Positions 1 through 9,313 of a stretch of DNA of 64,000 bases are shown here, piece after piece. Source of the DNA: Haematococcus lacustris (Eukaryota; Chlorophyta; Chlorophyceae; Chlamydomonadales; Haematococcaceae); contig JASKMD010000008.1 in the NCBI GenBank assembly GCA_030144725.1, forward strand, positions 4,963,056 through 5,027,055, given 5' to 3'. The notes under the pieces were generated by a model. It did no database searches. It saw only the letters and a program-made list of their open reading frames with translations, and had not been told where the DNA came from. Made by a program: the position numbers and the translations under genes. Position 1 is the stretch's first letter. Each line of letters opens with the position of its first letter.

Positions 1-12
1 CTGAGCAAGCAA

Positions 13-387
13 GATGTCTGTCACGAAGGACAGGCTGTCAAGGAGGCAGTAAAGCAGTGCCAAGTCATAAGGCCAGCCTTGCGTGGCCTTGAAGAGGCCG
101 CGCGGCCGGATCTTAGCCCAATCCGAGTTAGCTCAGACCATAATCCCTGGCAGCCGTGCTGTGCCTGTCAGGGCTGCTCCAGTCTTTCCTAGGCAAATTT
201 AGGCTTCTCAGCAGCAGGACACTCCCCCCCTTGACCCAGCATGCCCTCCCTTTGCTCACCCCTGCCTTGCCACACGCAGCTCTCCCTGCGTTGCAGCCGC
301 CCCAGCCAGCTGCCCCCCCCAATACAACTGGACACCTGTGACCTCAAGCTGCTGGCCCAGACCAAGGATGCCATGGGGCTGCTCACC
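13..387 (+). repeat. First copy of a dispersed ~375-bp duplication
   Basis: This stretch is repeated in the same orientation at 4117-4484 with scattered substitutions and small indels, for example an extra block after the shared CCAGCCTTGCGTG. Both copies end at the same place, just after GGGGCTGCTCACC. The first copy continues into coding-like sequence, while the second runs into a (CCCCTG)n array. It looks like duplication of the 5' part of a gene or of a mobile element that carries one; no terminal repeats were found. Confidence 0.75.
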
Positions 388-1213
388 ACTGCCAGGGTGC
401 TGGAGCACATGATGCGTGGGCCCAACCACTGTGGCAACAAGCTGTTGCCCGCCCAGGTGGCTGTTTTGAGCAGCCCAGCAATGCTTGGTTGGTTGTCATG
501 CTCAAGGACTTGGACATGGTGCACCTACAAGGGGACAACAACTCCCTCAACGCTAACGCCATGAAGATCAGCAACAGCATCAACGAGTACTACAGTATAC
601 CGGCACCCCTGTCTGTGGAGTCCCTTGCCTTGCATCCCGCCTGGCAGCACGCAGCTGGGCCTGGTGTGCTGACCGCAGTCTGGGCAGGAGCTGGTGGGCA
701 GGACGCTGGAGGCGGCGGTAGTCGAGGTGGATCCCAGCACACGCAGAGTGAGGGGGAGGTGGGCGGGTGGGCGGGGGCGGGGGGCCATGCTCAGCATGTT
801 GCATCACGGTGAGTGTGGTGCCAGGGGCTGCAGGATGGGCTAACGGGGAGCAACACGCACGCCTTCTGCACAGACTGCACAGACCAAGGCTAGGGGCCAG
901 GGGTCAGGTGGCAGGGGCCAGGGGCCAGGTGGCTGGTGGGCAGGTGCGGTCCCGGTGCTTGTCTGTAGCTGCTGGCCAGGCAGGGTGGCGGTGTATTCTC
1001 TTGCAGGTGGTGGTCAGCCAGCGCGCTGCTGCGGAGATGAATTCCAGGCGTGTGCTGCAGCTGGGCAATGTGCTGTCAGGCAGCGTGTTGACAGTGAGTG
1101 AGGACCTGGCCCGGCTACACCTGTCACGCCCGCCTGAAGCTCTCACACCTGGGCGTGTGACTCCTGTTCTGAATGCTGTGTGGCGTATGAGTCACACCCA
1201 GGGTGTAGTGTGA
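241..1213 (+). pseudogene. Unidentified multi-exon gene fragment, apparently frameshifted
   Basis: Coding-like segments follow each other on the + strand. One around 320-465 ends in a run reading GNKLLPAQ. A second around 470-760 contains QPSNAWLVVMLKDLDMVHL and ISNSINEYYSIPAPLSVES. A last one at 1012-1213 follows a TTGCAG acceptor and contains VVSQRAAAEMNSRR, ending in TGA. The first and second segments are in different frames: adding one T to the T run at about 476-479 would make them continuous, so either a splice site lies there or the copy is frameshifted. I do not recognise the family. The 5' part is duplicated at 4117-4484, which fits a fragment of a repeated or mobile gene. Confidence 0.4.
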
Positions 1214-1980
1214 CCAGAGTGACGTGTCAGACATGTCACCAATCACAAGTTTATAGCCACTACTCGTAGAAGACTGCTGGGCTGGATGAATAACATGTGT
1301 CATACGTGAATGTCTATTACAGAATGTCTATCGGCCTGCAAAGGTTGGTAGGAATTTCACGATCACTGAGTCTGCATGGTGGCTGTGGTGGCTGCCGACC
1401 TCCACTTGCGACACAGCAGGCATGACAGGCTTGCGCAGTTTACAATGTTGCCATGCCATGATAACTTGTCATAGGGACAGGATGTAGCACTCTCTACTCG
1501 TCCTCTATATAAAGAATAAATGTGGACCATCAATATGTATCACTCATGTCTAGCACTGAAGCACAGTTGCCCACCTCCTGCCCTCTCACGAATGTTGTCA
1601 CAGCGAAGACACCCACACGCAAGGCTGGCAGACAAACACCCTAGACACCCAATCGCCCAGGTATAGTTTGGCAAATGTCACATCTAATAGACAGTAATAG
1701 TCATCTGTCTGCTGGCTTGCAAGCAACAGACGCGGCACAGGCACCTGCAAATCCTTGCCACACCAGCTGTCTACATGCACAGCTGCAGCCCACTTTATGG
1801 GTGCGCTGGTCGTCAACCAAGCTGTAATCACAAGGGATCAGTCATTCTCGTACGCCGCGTCATCCTGCCTGATCATGCACTTGCTGCACACTATCGCACA
1901 CTTGCACCCCTGTATGTACACCTGTAGATACACTAATAGCTGGAGGCAAGAGGAAGAGAGGGAGAAAGTGTCAGCTGCAG
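1214..1980. other. Intergenic; 3' flank of the expansin-like gene
   Basis: No convincing coding exon was seen. A TGTAA motif on the minus strand at 1440-1444, about 540 nt past the expansin-like stop, could be the chlorophyte polyadenylation signal of that gene. A small AT-rich patch (TATATAAAGAATAAATG) lies near 1505. Confidence 0.4.
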
Positions 1981-2737
1981 CTACAGGCTGGTCCACTTGG
2001 ATGGGCTGGAAGAGCTGCCAGATGGATAGTAATGGCCAGTGCCACTGGACACTGTTTTGCAATCCACGAGCCTCCACTGCAAAGCAATGACGCCGTGCCC
2101 AAGATCAGCCAGCTGCGCAAAAGCCTCCTGGGTGACGTCAATGTGGGTGCGGCTGCTGTCTCCACAGCACCAGCGCTTGTTGGAGTGATGGTTGCTCGGG
2201 TAGTGGCAGGGGCAGGCGTCGGCAATGGTCACAAAGATAGATCGCTTGGGGTCCTTGCAGGCATTCTTGCGGTTAAGGGTTTGTCCGAACCCATCCTTGA
2301 AATCAGCATTCTGCAAGCAATTGCACCACACCAGCGCTGGATGCATAGAGAACAGGCAGCAGACACATCAATTGAAGATGGACAACATGAATGCAATTGC
2401 GCACCTGGCAGCGAAGCTCGATGCATTTGCCACAACTTCCTCGGAACATGGGGTTTGTGTCCGAGAATGCGCCGATGTATTTGCCAGTCCGCACTTGGTC
2501 CCAGCGGAAATGGCAGTTAGCTCTGCGTAGTCACAAGAGATAGGAATGGACTCGTCGAATTAGAAACTCCCTTGGCACCGCGGATGATCAATGATGCGGG
2601 CGTACTCACGTCCTTAGGTCGCCGTCCTGCACGTCGAACCAGGTTCCGCGACCCTCTTGCCACCCAGGGTCGGCGGCAAAGGCAGACCAGGCGAGGATTG
2701 CCAGGCTCAAGGCGAGCACGAGGGACGCTACAGACAT
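1981..2737 (-). CDS. Expansin-like secreted protein (DPBB domain)
   Basis: Three exons on the minus strand, 2737-2610, 2522-2405 and 2310-1981, all with GT-AG borders and kept phase, give 191 aa. Residues 1-21 form a signal peptide (MSVASLVLALSLAILAWSAF), followed by a GTWFD motif near the start of the mature protein. Exon 2 has GKYIGAFSD and GSCGKCIELRC. Exon 3 has IFVTIADACPCHY, a THIDVTQEAF segment matching the HFD region of expansins, and GVIALQWRLVDC. This order (GTW, YIxALSD, CGxCxExxC, VTIxDxCP, HxDxxxxAF, VxC) is that of the double-psi beta-barrel D1 domain of expansins and GH45-related proteins. The C-terminal carbohydrate-binding D2 domain is missing. Expected role: non-hydrolytic loosening or remodelling of the algal wall, outside the cell. 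A start at 2827 would hide the signal peptide, so the ATG at 2737 was preferred. Confidence 0.8.
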
Positions 2738-4116
2738 GACGAAGCAGCTGATGTAGTGCGACCCAGGTGGAATAAGCGGGTGTGTGTGAAATGCACAGGC
2801 TGTCGAATTTGACGCCCTGAACGTCACTCGTCACTCATCGACGTTGGACGGACGCACACGTGCAACAAGGGGCCGTGGTGCCGTTGTAGAGCTTCAAAGC
2901 TGGCTGGTGAGGACATGTGCTGCCGAGGTCGTGTCGACCTGCATCCGTATCCTCCTACGGCCGTTGGCCATCCATTTTCCGCCATGCTGTCGGTCCAGTG
3001 GATGATCAGCAGGTTGACGTTACATAAAGGAGGCGTCAAGTTAGCGCATCGACATCGTACAGCTTGGAACTGCCATGACACCAGGCTCATTGGACGAGAA
3101 GCACTGTTTCTCAGCCATGGCATACCTTCAATAGGGCGTGTCTCGGCGTATTAGCTTCGAGCCAAGTTGCTAATTTAAGCTGGTTGTGGTAGCTGCTAAT
3201 ATTAGCTAGTAGTGGTTCCTTTATTTCTGTGTCCAGGAAGCGGCCTCCTACCGCGCATCATCAACCAGGTGCGCAGGAGTCTCAGCGCCGCCAGGCGCAG
3301 CCATCGCGCTAGGAAGCGAACGAAGGCGCCACAAGAATCGGCTGCTAATATGAGCTAATACGGTTGGCTTGCTATTATTGCTATTATTTAATATGAGCTG
3401 GGGGGAAACCGCCCTAACCTTCCTGGCATAAGCAAGCAAGCAGTAAGCCGCTTAGTTTTGACACAACCCATTAGCAAATGGCTGGATGACGCTGCCGTCT
3501 GTGAGCACTACCGCCTTTCATGATACCTACTGATTATTTGGCTGCTATTACCTGTGTTATGGAGCCCAAACGGGGCGAGCTCAACAATTCCATTCTGGGC
3601 CATGACACTTCAATCTGTGAGTTATTCATAAGGGCAAGTGGAAAAGAATCACTACTAGCCACCCCACCCACCCTCACCACAGTGCCCCCGCACCCTCAGC
3701 GGCGCAGCCAACCGTGCATCTGACCCAACCCTTGTACCCCCTCTTCCCCCCGTATGCCCCTGCCCAGCCAGCCAGCCAGCATAAACTGGGGCCTTGTTGA
3801 CTGTGACTGTGACAATCCATGTTGCCGGCTCCCCGGTGGGATGGCGCCCTTATGCACACCCCAACACGGCCACTCCGCTTTAATGATGTGGCTGAGTCCC
3901 TGAGAAGTCCCTGAATAAGAAACGCAAGCGCCCCGTTTCCCCCGCACCGTGAACAGCCGGTAAACCGGAACGCTTGACGAAAGGCTAGACACCCCGAAGC
4001 TAACGGACGACGCGACGCAGTGTGCACCACGCGCCAATGCGACTCCCGACATCAAGATGTTGTGCGTGTGTTGTGCTTTCCCGTGTCTTCAGGTGCCAGT
4101 GGCGGTGGGCAGCACG
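2738..4116. other. Intergenic, no convincing gene
   Basis: Only short, poorly supported reading frames were seen. Around 3150-3400 there are several diverged GCTAATATTAGCT-like and TAATATGAGCTAAT repeats, AT-richer than the surroundings. The upstream side (2738-2850) would hold the promoter of the expansin-like gene; no clear TATA box was recognised. Confidence 0.4.
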
Positions 4117-4484
4117 ATGTCAATCACGAAGGACAGGCTGTCAAGGAGGCAGTAAAGCAGCGCAAATTCATAAGGCCAGCCTTGCGTGAAGAGGCCGCGC
4201 GGCCTGATCTTAGCCCAACTCAAGTTAGCTTAGACCATACTTCCCGGCAGCCATGCTGTGCCTGTCAGGACTGCTCCAGTCTTTCCTAGGCCACTCAAGG
4301 CTTCTCAGCAGCAGGACACTCCCCCCCTTGACCCAGCATGCCCTCCCTTTGCTCACCCCTGCCTTGCCACACGCAGCTCCCCTTGCATTGCAGCCGCCCC
4401 AGCCAGCTGCCCCCCCTGATACAGTTGGACACCTGGGACCCCAAGCTGCTGGCCCAGATCAAGGATGCCATGGGGCTGCTCACC
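4117..4484 (+). repeat. Second copy of the ~375-bp duplication
   Basis: Homologous to 13-387 (see that entry). Here the copy breaks off after GGGGCTGCTCACC and continues within about 50 bp into the long (CCCCTG)n array. Confidence 0.75.
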
Positions 4485-4532
4485 TTGGGTGGGTGGAGGG
4501 AGTAGAGTCATTAGGTAAGGGGGAAGCTTGCA

Positions 4533-5148
4533 GCCCCTGCCCCTGCCCCTGCCCCTGCCCCTGCCCCTGCCCCTGCCCCTGCCCCTGCCCCTGCCCCTGC
4601 CCCTGCCCCTGCCCCTGCCCCTGCCCCTGCCCCTGCCCCTGCCCCTGCCCCTGCCCCTGCCCCTGCCCCTGCCCCTGCCCCTGCCCCTGCCCCTGCCCCT
4701 GCCCCTGCCCCTGCCCCTGCCCCTGCCCCTGCCCCTGCCCCTGCCCCTGCCCCTGCCCCTGCCCCTGCCCCTGCCCCTGCCCCTGCCCCTGCCCCTGCCC
4801 CTGCCCCTGCCCCTGCCCCTGCCCCTGCCCCTGCCCCTGCCCCTGCCCCTGCCCCTGCCCCTGCCCCTGCCCCTGCCCCTGCCCCTGCCCCTGCCCCTGC
4901 CCCTGCCCCTGCCCCTGCCCCTGCCCCTGCCCCTGCCCCTGCCCCTGCCCCTGCCCCTGCCCCTGCCCCTGCCCCTGCCCCTGCCCCTGCCCCTGCCCCT
5001 GCCCCTGCCCCTGCCCCTGCCCCTGCCCCTGCCCCAGCCCCTGCCCCTGCCCCTGCCCCTGCCCCTGCCCCTGCCCCTGCCCCTGCCCCTGCCCCTGCCC
5101 CTGCCCCTGCCCCTGCCCCTGCCCCTGCCCCTGCCCCTGCCCCTGCCC
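4533..5148 (+). repeat. (CCCCTG)n hexanucleotide array, ~102 units
   Basis: An almost perfect 616-bp array of CCCCTG, with one CCCCAG unit near 5031-5036. Its complement is (CAGGGG)n, so the minus strand could form G-quadruplexes. All six frames are open through it, but only as dipeptide repeats, so no protein is inferred. It separates the duplicated fragment at 4117-4484 from Fanzor-like coding sequence downstream. Confidence 0.98.
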
Positions 5149-5169
5149 TAATATATGGAATTGGCATGC

Positions 5170-5553
5170 GCAGGTGGTGGAGGGGATGAAGTGGGTGTCT
5201 AGCCATCACTACGGCTGGGTGAGGGGGGTGGCGGTGTACCTGCTGGCTGCTTCAGCCAGGGTGGGTGGAAGGCCAAGGAGGTGTGGGAGGGGATACGCAA
5301 GGTGGTGGAGCAGCCTAGACCTGACAGGCTTGTGATTGTGGATGAGTTTCGAACCAGCTGTGTCAGCTCAGCTGTGCATGCACCCCAACCTTGTGAGCTG
5401 CACCTGCCACGTGACCTGCCTTGGGCCGCAGACTGGGTACCCCCAGCAGGCCAGGTGATCCAGCGGCTGGTGCACCCAGCCCGGAGCCAGCGGCATGCTA
5501 AGTTTGTGCGGGGGCTATTTTGGTGCAATGAGGTGCAGCCCAACCCCCGGTAA
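5170..5553 (+). pseudogene. Fanzor/TnpB-like nuclease fragment (family A, RuvC-II region)
   Basis: The + strand encodes EVWEGIRKVVEQ, then RLVIVDEFRTSCVSSAVH, ADWVPPAGQVIQRLV and HAKFVRGLFWC before a TAA. The DEFRTS motif and the following PPAGQ/RPA...W block match the copy on the minus strand at 36.3-37.7 kb (VVLVDEHHTTRVSSAV ... GWKPPAGQ ... GLMWC), where the RuvC-I and RuvC-III motifs are also visible. In Fanzor proteins this E-x-x-TS region is known for the relocated catalytic glutamate of RuvC-II. The RuvC-III block (DRDxNAAxN) is absent here, so this is a fragment. Confidence 0.6.
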
Positions 5554-5941
5554 CGTGCGGGTTTTGTTGTTTGGCACTGGCAGTGCCATACAAAGTTGTA
5601 TGATACAACCAGGCCATGCGGTCAGGCTAGTGGCACAGCCCACAAAGGCGCCGGACCGATGGTCACTGACAAGGAAAGCTGGAAAAGCCATGCTTAGCTT
5701 TCCTACCACCTCCACTCCCACGTGGGTACATTACTAGCAAGGGTGACTTCATCATTCCCTCCTCCCTAGCTGGCAAACGCCCCTAGCCAGGGCCACACTG
5801 CCTTACCGCGGAGTACTACACACAGAATATGGTAGCCACGGTGAAGCGATGCGGAGAGTGATCATGAATGGTACCAAATGACCGGGAGGCGTAAAGTTCC
5901 CCCGCTACGAGTCCAAATATCAGGCATACAAAGGACCAGCG
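5554..5941. other. Intergenic, upstream of the GTP cyclohydrolase II gene
   Basis: No coding exon was recognised and in particular no sign of a 3,4-dihydroxy-2-butanone-4-phosphate synthase domain, which normally precedes GTP cyclohydrolase II in plant RIBA proteins. Confidence 0.45.
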
Positions 5942-8042
5942 ATGCTGGATCGCTTAAGCTCGAGCATTCATGTTCCTGCGCGATGCTCCACCGAACTAGG
6001 ACCAATGCAACACCTACGTTCCAATGAGACCCAGATGAGTCGGGCACCAACTCGGTGCCGATGGCGCAGCATTGAGCACAGCCCTTGGAGCCAGCCTCGC
6101 GTCCAGCATTGCAGAGCGACTCCAGCAGCGGAATCAGCATCCAACACAGTTACGATAGGATGCCAGCCCTGCATGGATGGCACCACCACGATGGAGATTG
6201 ATGAGGCCAAAGTTATCACAAAGTTTATCGCTGAGACATTGTTGCCCACAAGACACGGCGTCTTTCGACTCCGGGGCTACAAGCACTCGGTAAGCTCGTA
6301 TGAAGCTTTGCTGACCTGTACTCTGAAAAGCGTCCATGTGGGTTGACCAGAACTGGCGCATTGCTGGTCCAGGTAGACGGGGGCTTGACATTCACTGAGC
6401 CTACAGCAATTATGTGTGGTGCAGTGGAGAACTGCGAAAACGTGAGTGACAGACTGCTAACGGTCAGAGCAAAAAGCACTTCCAGGCTCCCACCCTTGAT
6501 ACAGAGTGTTTGGTGTTGCAGGTCCCAGTCCGGGTGCATGATGCATGCTACACTTCAGGTCAGTGAATCTCTCTGACGTTATGTTCTGTGAGTGACCATC
6601 TTCAGCTCCCTTGCCACCTTGTGACACTCAACTCTCACACAATACCAAGCTGTGTGAACCGACGCTTAGGTTGGCCTAACTTCCCACTGCACACAGAGGT
6701 TCTGGGCTCCCTAAAGTGTGACTGCGCTGAGCAGCTGACCCTGGCCATGGAGATGATCCACAGCAACCCGCCAGGCATAGTCATCTACTTGCAGCAGGAA
6801 GGCCGGGGCATTGGGCTGGCCAACAAGATCGCAGCCTACTCCCTGCAAGAGTCGGGCTTAGACACAGTGGATGCCAACAGGGCCCTGGGTCTGCCAGACG
6901 ACTGCCGAGAGTACACCTCAGTGCGCAACATCCTGGCCGGCCTAGGTGTCAAGAGCATCCAGCTCATTGTGAGTCACGAGGCACAGGCAGCTCTGGACCT
7001 GTGTCTGGGGACACCTGGGCGCAAGTGCAGCTGCCTTGCTGGACAACACGTCAGGCAGCAGGCTGACAGCACGCAGAACCCGCGGCAGGCCTTGCAGCCA
7101 TACCGGGTTTAGCTTTGTAGCGGCATGTTGCCACCATCATCCTGCGACACAGTGGGGCACTTGTGGCAGCCAGGGTTGCTGGGTATCTGCTCGTGACAGC
7201 CAGGTCGAGCTTGCAGCCAACCCTTGCCAGGCATGCGCATGCCCCATGCTGCCACCACCATTTCCAGCTTTCATATGCCGCTCCCCCAGTGCAAAGTAGA
7301 GTAGAAGTAGAGCAGCCCAAACACAATGTGCGCGCTGCCTAGTGGCTGTCCATGTGTAGGGTGGCATGGGTGAGCGCCAGCCACGTGGTGCAGCGCCAGA
7401 CTTGGTGCAGCGCCAGCCGTGTGGCCCAGCAGCACAGGTGCAGCTGAAGCAATGCGCCCCGTGTGCTGTGCTTGCATGTCAGCTTGAACCTGTTGTCTGG
7501 TCGCAGACCAACAATCCGCGCAAGATCAACGGCCTCAGGGCTCTAGGCCTGAACATCACAGGCCGCGTGCCCTGCATAGTGCAAGCTGCCAACGAGCACA
7601 ATGTGGTGAGCAGTGGGAGGATGGGGACAGCTCTGCTGCAGCTGACCTGACAGGGTGCAGCGCAGCTGCAGCGCCAGATGACCAGGTGGTTATGCTTTTA
7701 TCCCATGTCATATGAGGTGCATGGCCCACGGTGCAGGGCTACTTGCAAGCCAAGGAGTCGCGCATGGACCACCTGCTGGAGGGCCAGTTCTGCTACTGGA
7801 ACCACGGCGGTGAGCCCACGCTGCCCATTGCCACCACACTGGCCAAAGGGGGGATGGGGCTGCCAAAGAACCTGAAGATCAATGGGGCGGGGCGTGTTTC
7901 ATTGGACGAGGGTGATCAAGATGGGGTGCCTCTGGAGGGCAGCAGCGGCAGCAGCAGCAGCAGCAATGGCAGCCATGTGGAAGAGGCCAGTGCAGCCAGC
8001 AGTGCAGTCACTGCCGCCAGTGATGCCAGAGAGCCAGTTTAG
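5942..8042 (+). CDS. RIBA: GTP cyclohydrolase II, plastid-targeted (riboflavin synthesis)
   Basis: Six exons (5942-6289, 6373-6441, 6522-6558, 6697-6968, 7507-7605, 7737-8042) keep phase with GT-AG borders and give 376 aa. The enzyme opens GTP to 2,5-diamino-6-ribosylamino-pyrimidinone phosphate, the first step of riboflavin synthesis. Residues 1 to about 80 are rich in Ser/Arg and poor in acidic residues, like a chloroplast transit peptide. The catalytic domain then starts at LLPTRHGVFRL. Exon 3-4 carries the zinc site: ACYTSE followed by LGSLKCDCAEQ, the three Cys of the family. Further motifs are QQEGRGIGLANKIAAY, DTVDANRALG and TNNPRKINGL, then KESRMDHLLEG near the end. A Ser/Ala-rich tail of about 60 aa follows. 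No DHBP synthase domain is visible upstream, so this looks monofunctional, unlike typical plant RIBA. The N-terminal limit is the weakest part of the model. Confidence 0.9.
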
Positions 8043-8405
8043 GGCAGGGCAGTGGAGGGTGGGTTAGAGTAGTGGGCCCCGAGCAGCGCCATAGCTCACG
8101 TACAGCTGCTGGGGCCAATGCGTGACTGAGTGAGTGGCACAGCTTGGACAGATGTGGCTGCATAGCATGCATGCATGAATTACGACCAACAGTTGACACA
8201 AAAGCAGCTCGCCTTGGTGTGCGATGCGGTCAAGGGATGCAAAGTTGTACTCGGGGCACTCAGACCCAAAGCCGGAGCTGCCTGCACTGTTGGAGCGGAC
8301 TGCCTGCACTTGTGGAGGGAGCCAGTAGGGAGTGTCAGCGTCGTAGGGTGGGCTATTGAAGGTAGTGTTGTGGTTGTGAACTCTAATGGGAAGATGTTAT
8401 AATGG

Positions 8406-8410
8406 TGTAA
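8406..8410 (+). terminator. Possible TGTAA polyadenylation signal of RIBA
   Basis: TGTAA, the usual polyadenylation motif of chlorophyte nuclear genes, lies 364 nt after the RIBA stop codon. The motif is short and could occur by chance. Confidence 0.35.
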
Positions 8411-8489
8411 GCCCCGGCTGGCTCATGATGCTGGCGTAGTGCGGACTCAATTCAAGATTCAATTCAATTCAAGAAGCAAACTCACGTCT

Positions 8490-8697
8490 CAGCACCTTGG
8501 CCCTCAACCTTGAGCCTTCATTGCAATCGAACACACTAGTTGTGGCCCACTACAAAACAGTGTTTTTTCTGTGTGGTGTTCCCATCGCATGTGTATGCCA
8601 TGTCCTATACATGGCATACACATGGTCATGGTCGCCTACCACCTACAGCATTGCCTGACCCCTGTGACAGGGCTATGACGTAGAGTTGGCATGGCGA
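8490..8697 (-). mobile_element. Solo 3' module of family-A Fanzor element
   Basis: About 205 bp near-identical to 9941-10145 next to the family-A protein remnant at 10 kb, starting at the same CAGCACCTTGGCCCTCAA end. No coding part is left. It is flanked by a 16-bp direct repeat AAACTCACGTCTCAGC at 8478-8493 and 8710-8725. The last four bases overlap the element start, so the target duplication is 12 to 16 bp. It contains the conserved core with the CCCTGTCACAGGG hairpin. Confidence 0.7.
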
Positions 8698-8725
8698 CCC
8701 ACTGGCCTAAAACTCACGTCTCAGC

Positions 8726-9005
8726 GCCGTCCTGCCCTGCACCTACCTAGCAGGCTTGTGTTTGATGCCGTGTGGCAGTGGCTAGTAGGCCGACGGTATC
8801 CAGTCCTGCAATCAGCGCCCTCCCTCCATCAGAGCGCCTCAATGCCATGCGTATGAGTCGAATGCCGAAGCTAAGCTGTTAGTGGAGACCTACAGCCCTG
8901 CCAATCCGCACTAGGTTGCAACCACAACACAAACAGCTGGTGGACGTGGGCGAGACTCTGTTCGGTGATCAATATGGGAGAACGATTGCAACTGTTGCCA
9001 ATAAA
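8726..9005. other. Intergenic, no gene seen
   Basis: No coding exon or clear repeat was recognised. The right part (about 8975-9010) already resembles the leader of the family-B 3' end found at 43.47 kb (AAACCCCT...CAAAGGG). Confidence 0.3.
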
Positions 9006-9009
9006 CCCC

Positions 9010-9165
9010 TAACAAAGGGCATGTGTGTGGTTTTGGCTCTGGCAACAGGCACACACACCAGAAGGCTGAGCTGAAGAGGGCACTAGGCACACTGTCAGTA
9101 GCCTTTACAATGATGTGCTCGCAGCCTTTGTTTGATTACAACTCATGCTTTGTTTTGATGTATTG
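9010..9165 (+). mobile_element. 3' end of a family-B Fanzor element (solo, diverged)
   Basis: Matches 43500-43670 and 58610-58770 in the shared stretches CACACACACCAGAAGGCTGAGCTGAAG, GGCACACTGTCAGTAGCCTTTACAA and TTTGATTACAACTCATGCTTT, with many substitutions, so it is the oldest of the three. No protein-coding part remains. It ends about 150 bp before the start codon of the P-domain gene. Confidence 0.65.
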
Positions 9166-9313
9166 GTTGAGGAGTTTACAACTGTTGCAATGATTGATGA
9201 CTTATCAGAGGCAACATGATGGCTATGTTAATATAGTCAACAGAATGGTCACAAATGGCACACTTCTTGGCCTGTGTGTGGGCTGCCAAATAATGCAATG
9301 TATGCGGTATGGA

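Noticed and set aside
4253..5335. Long open frames of Pro-Cys, Gly-Ala or Leu-Pro dipeptides
   Set aside because: They are read out of the (CCCCTG)n array in all frames and have no non-repeat coding signal or splice support.
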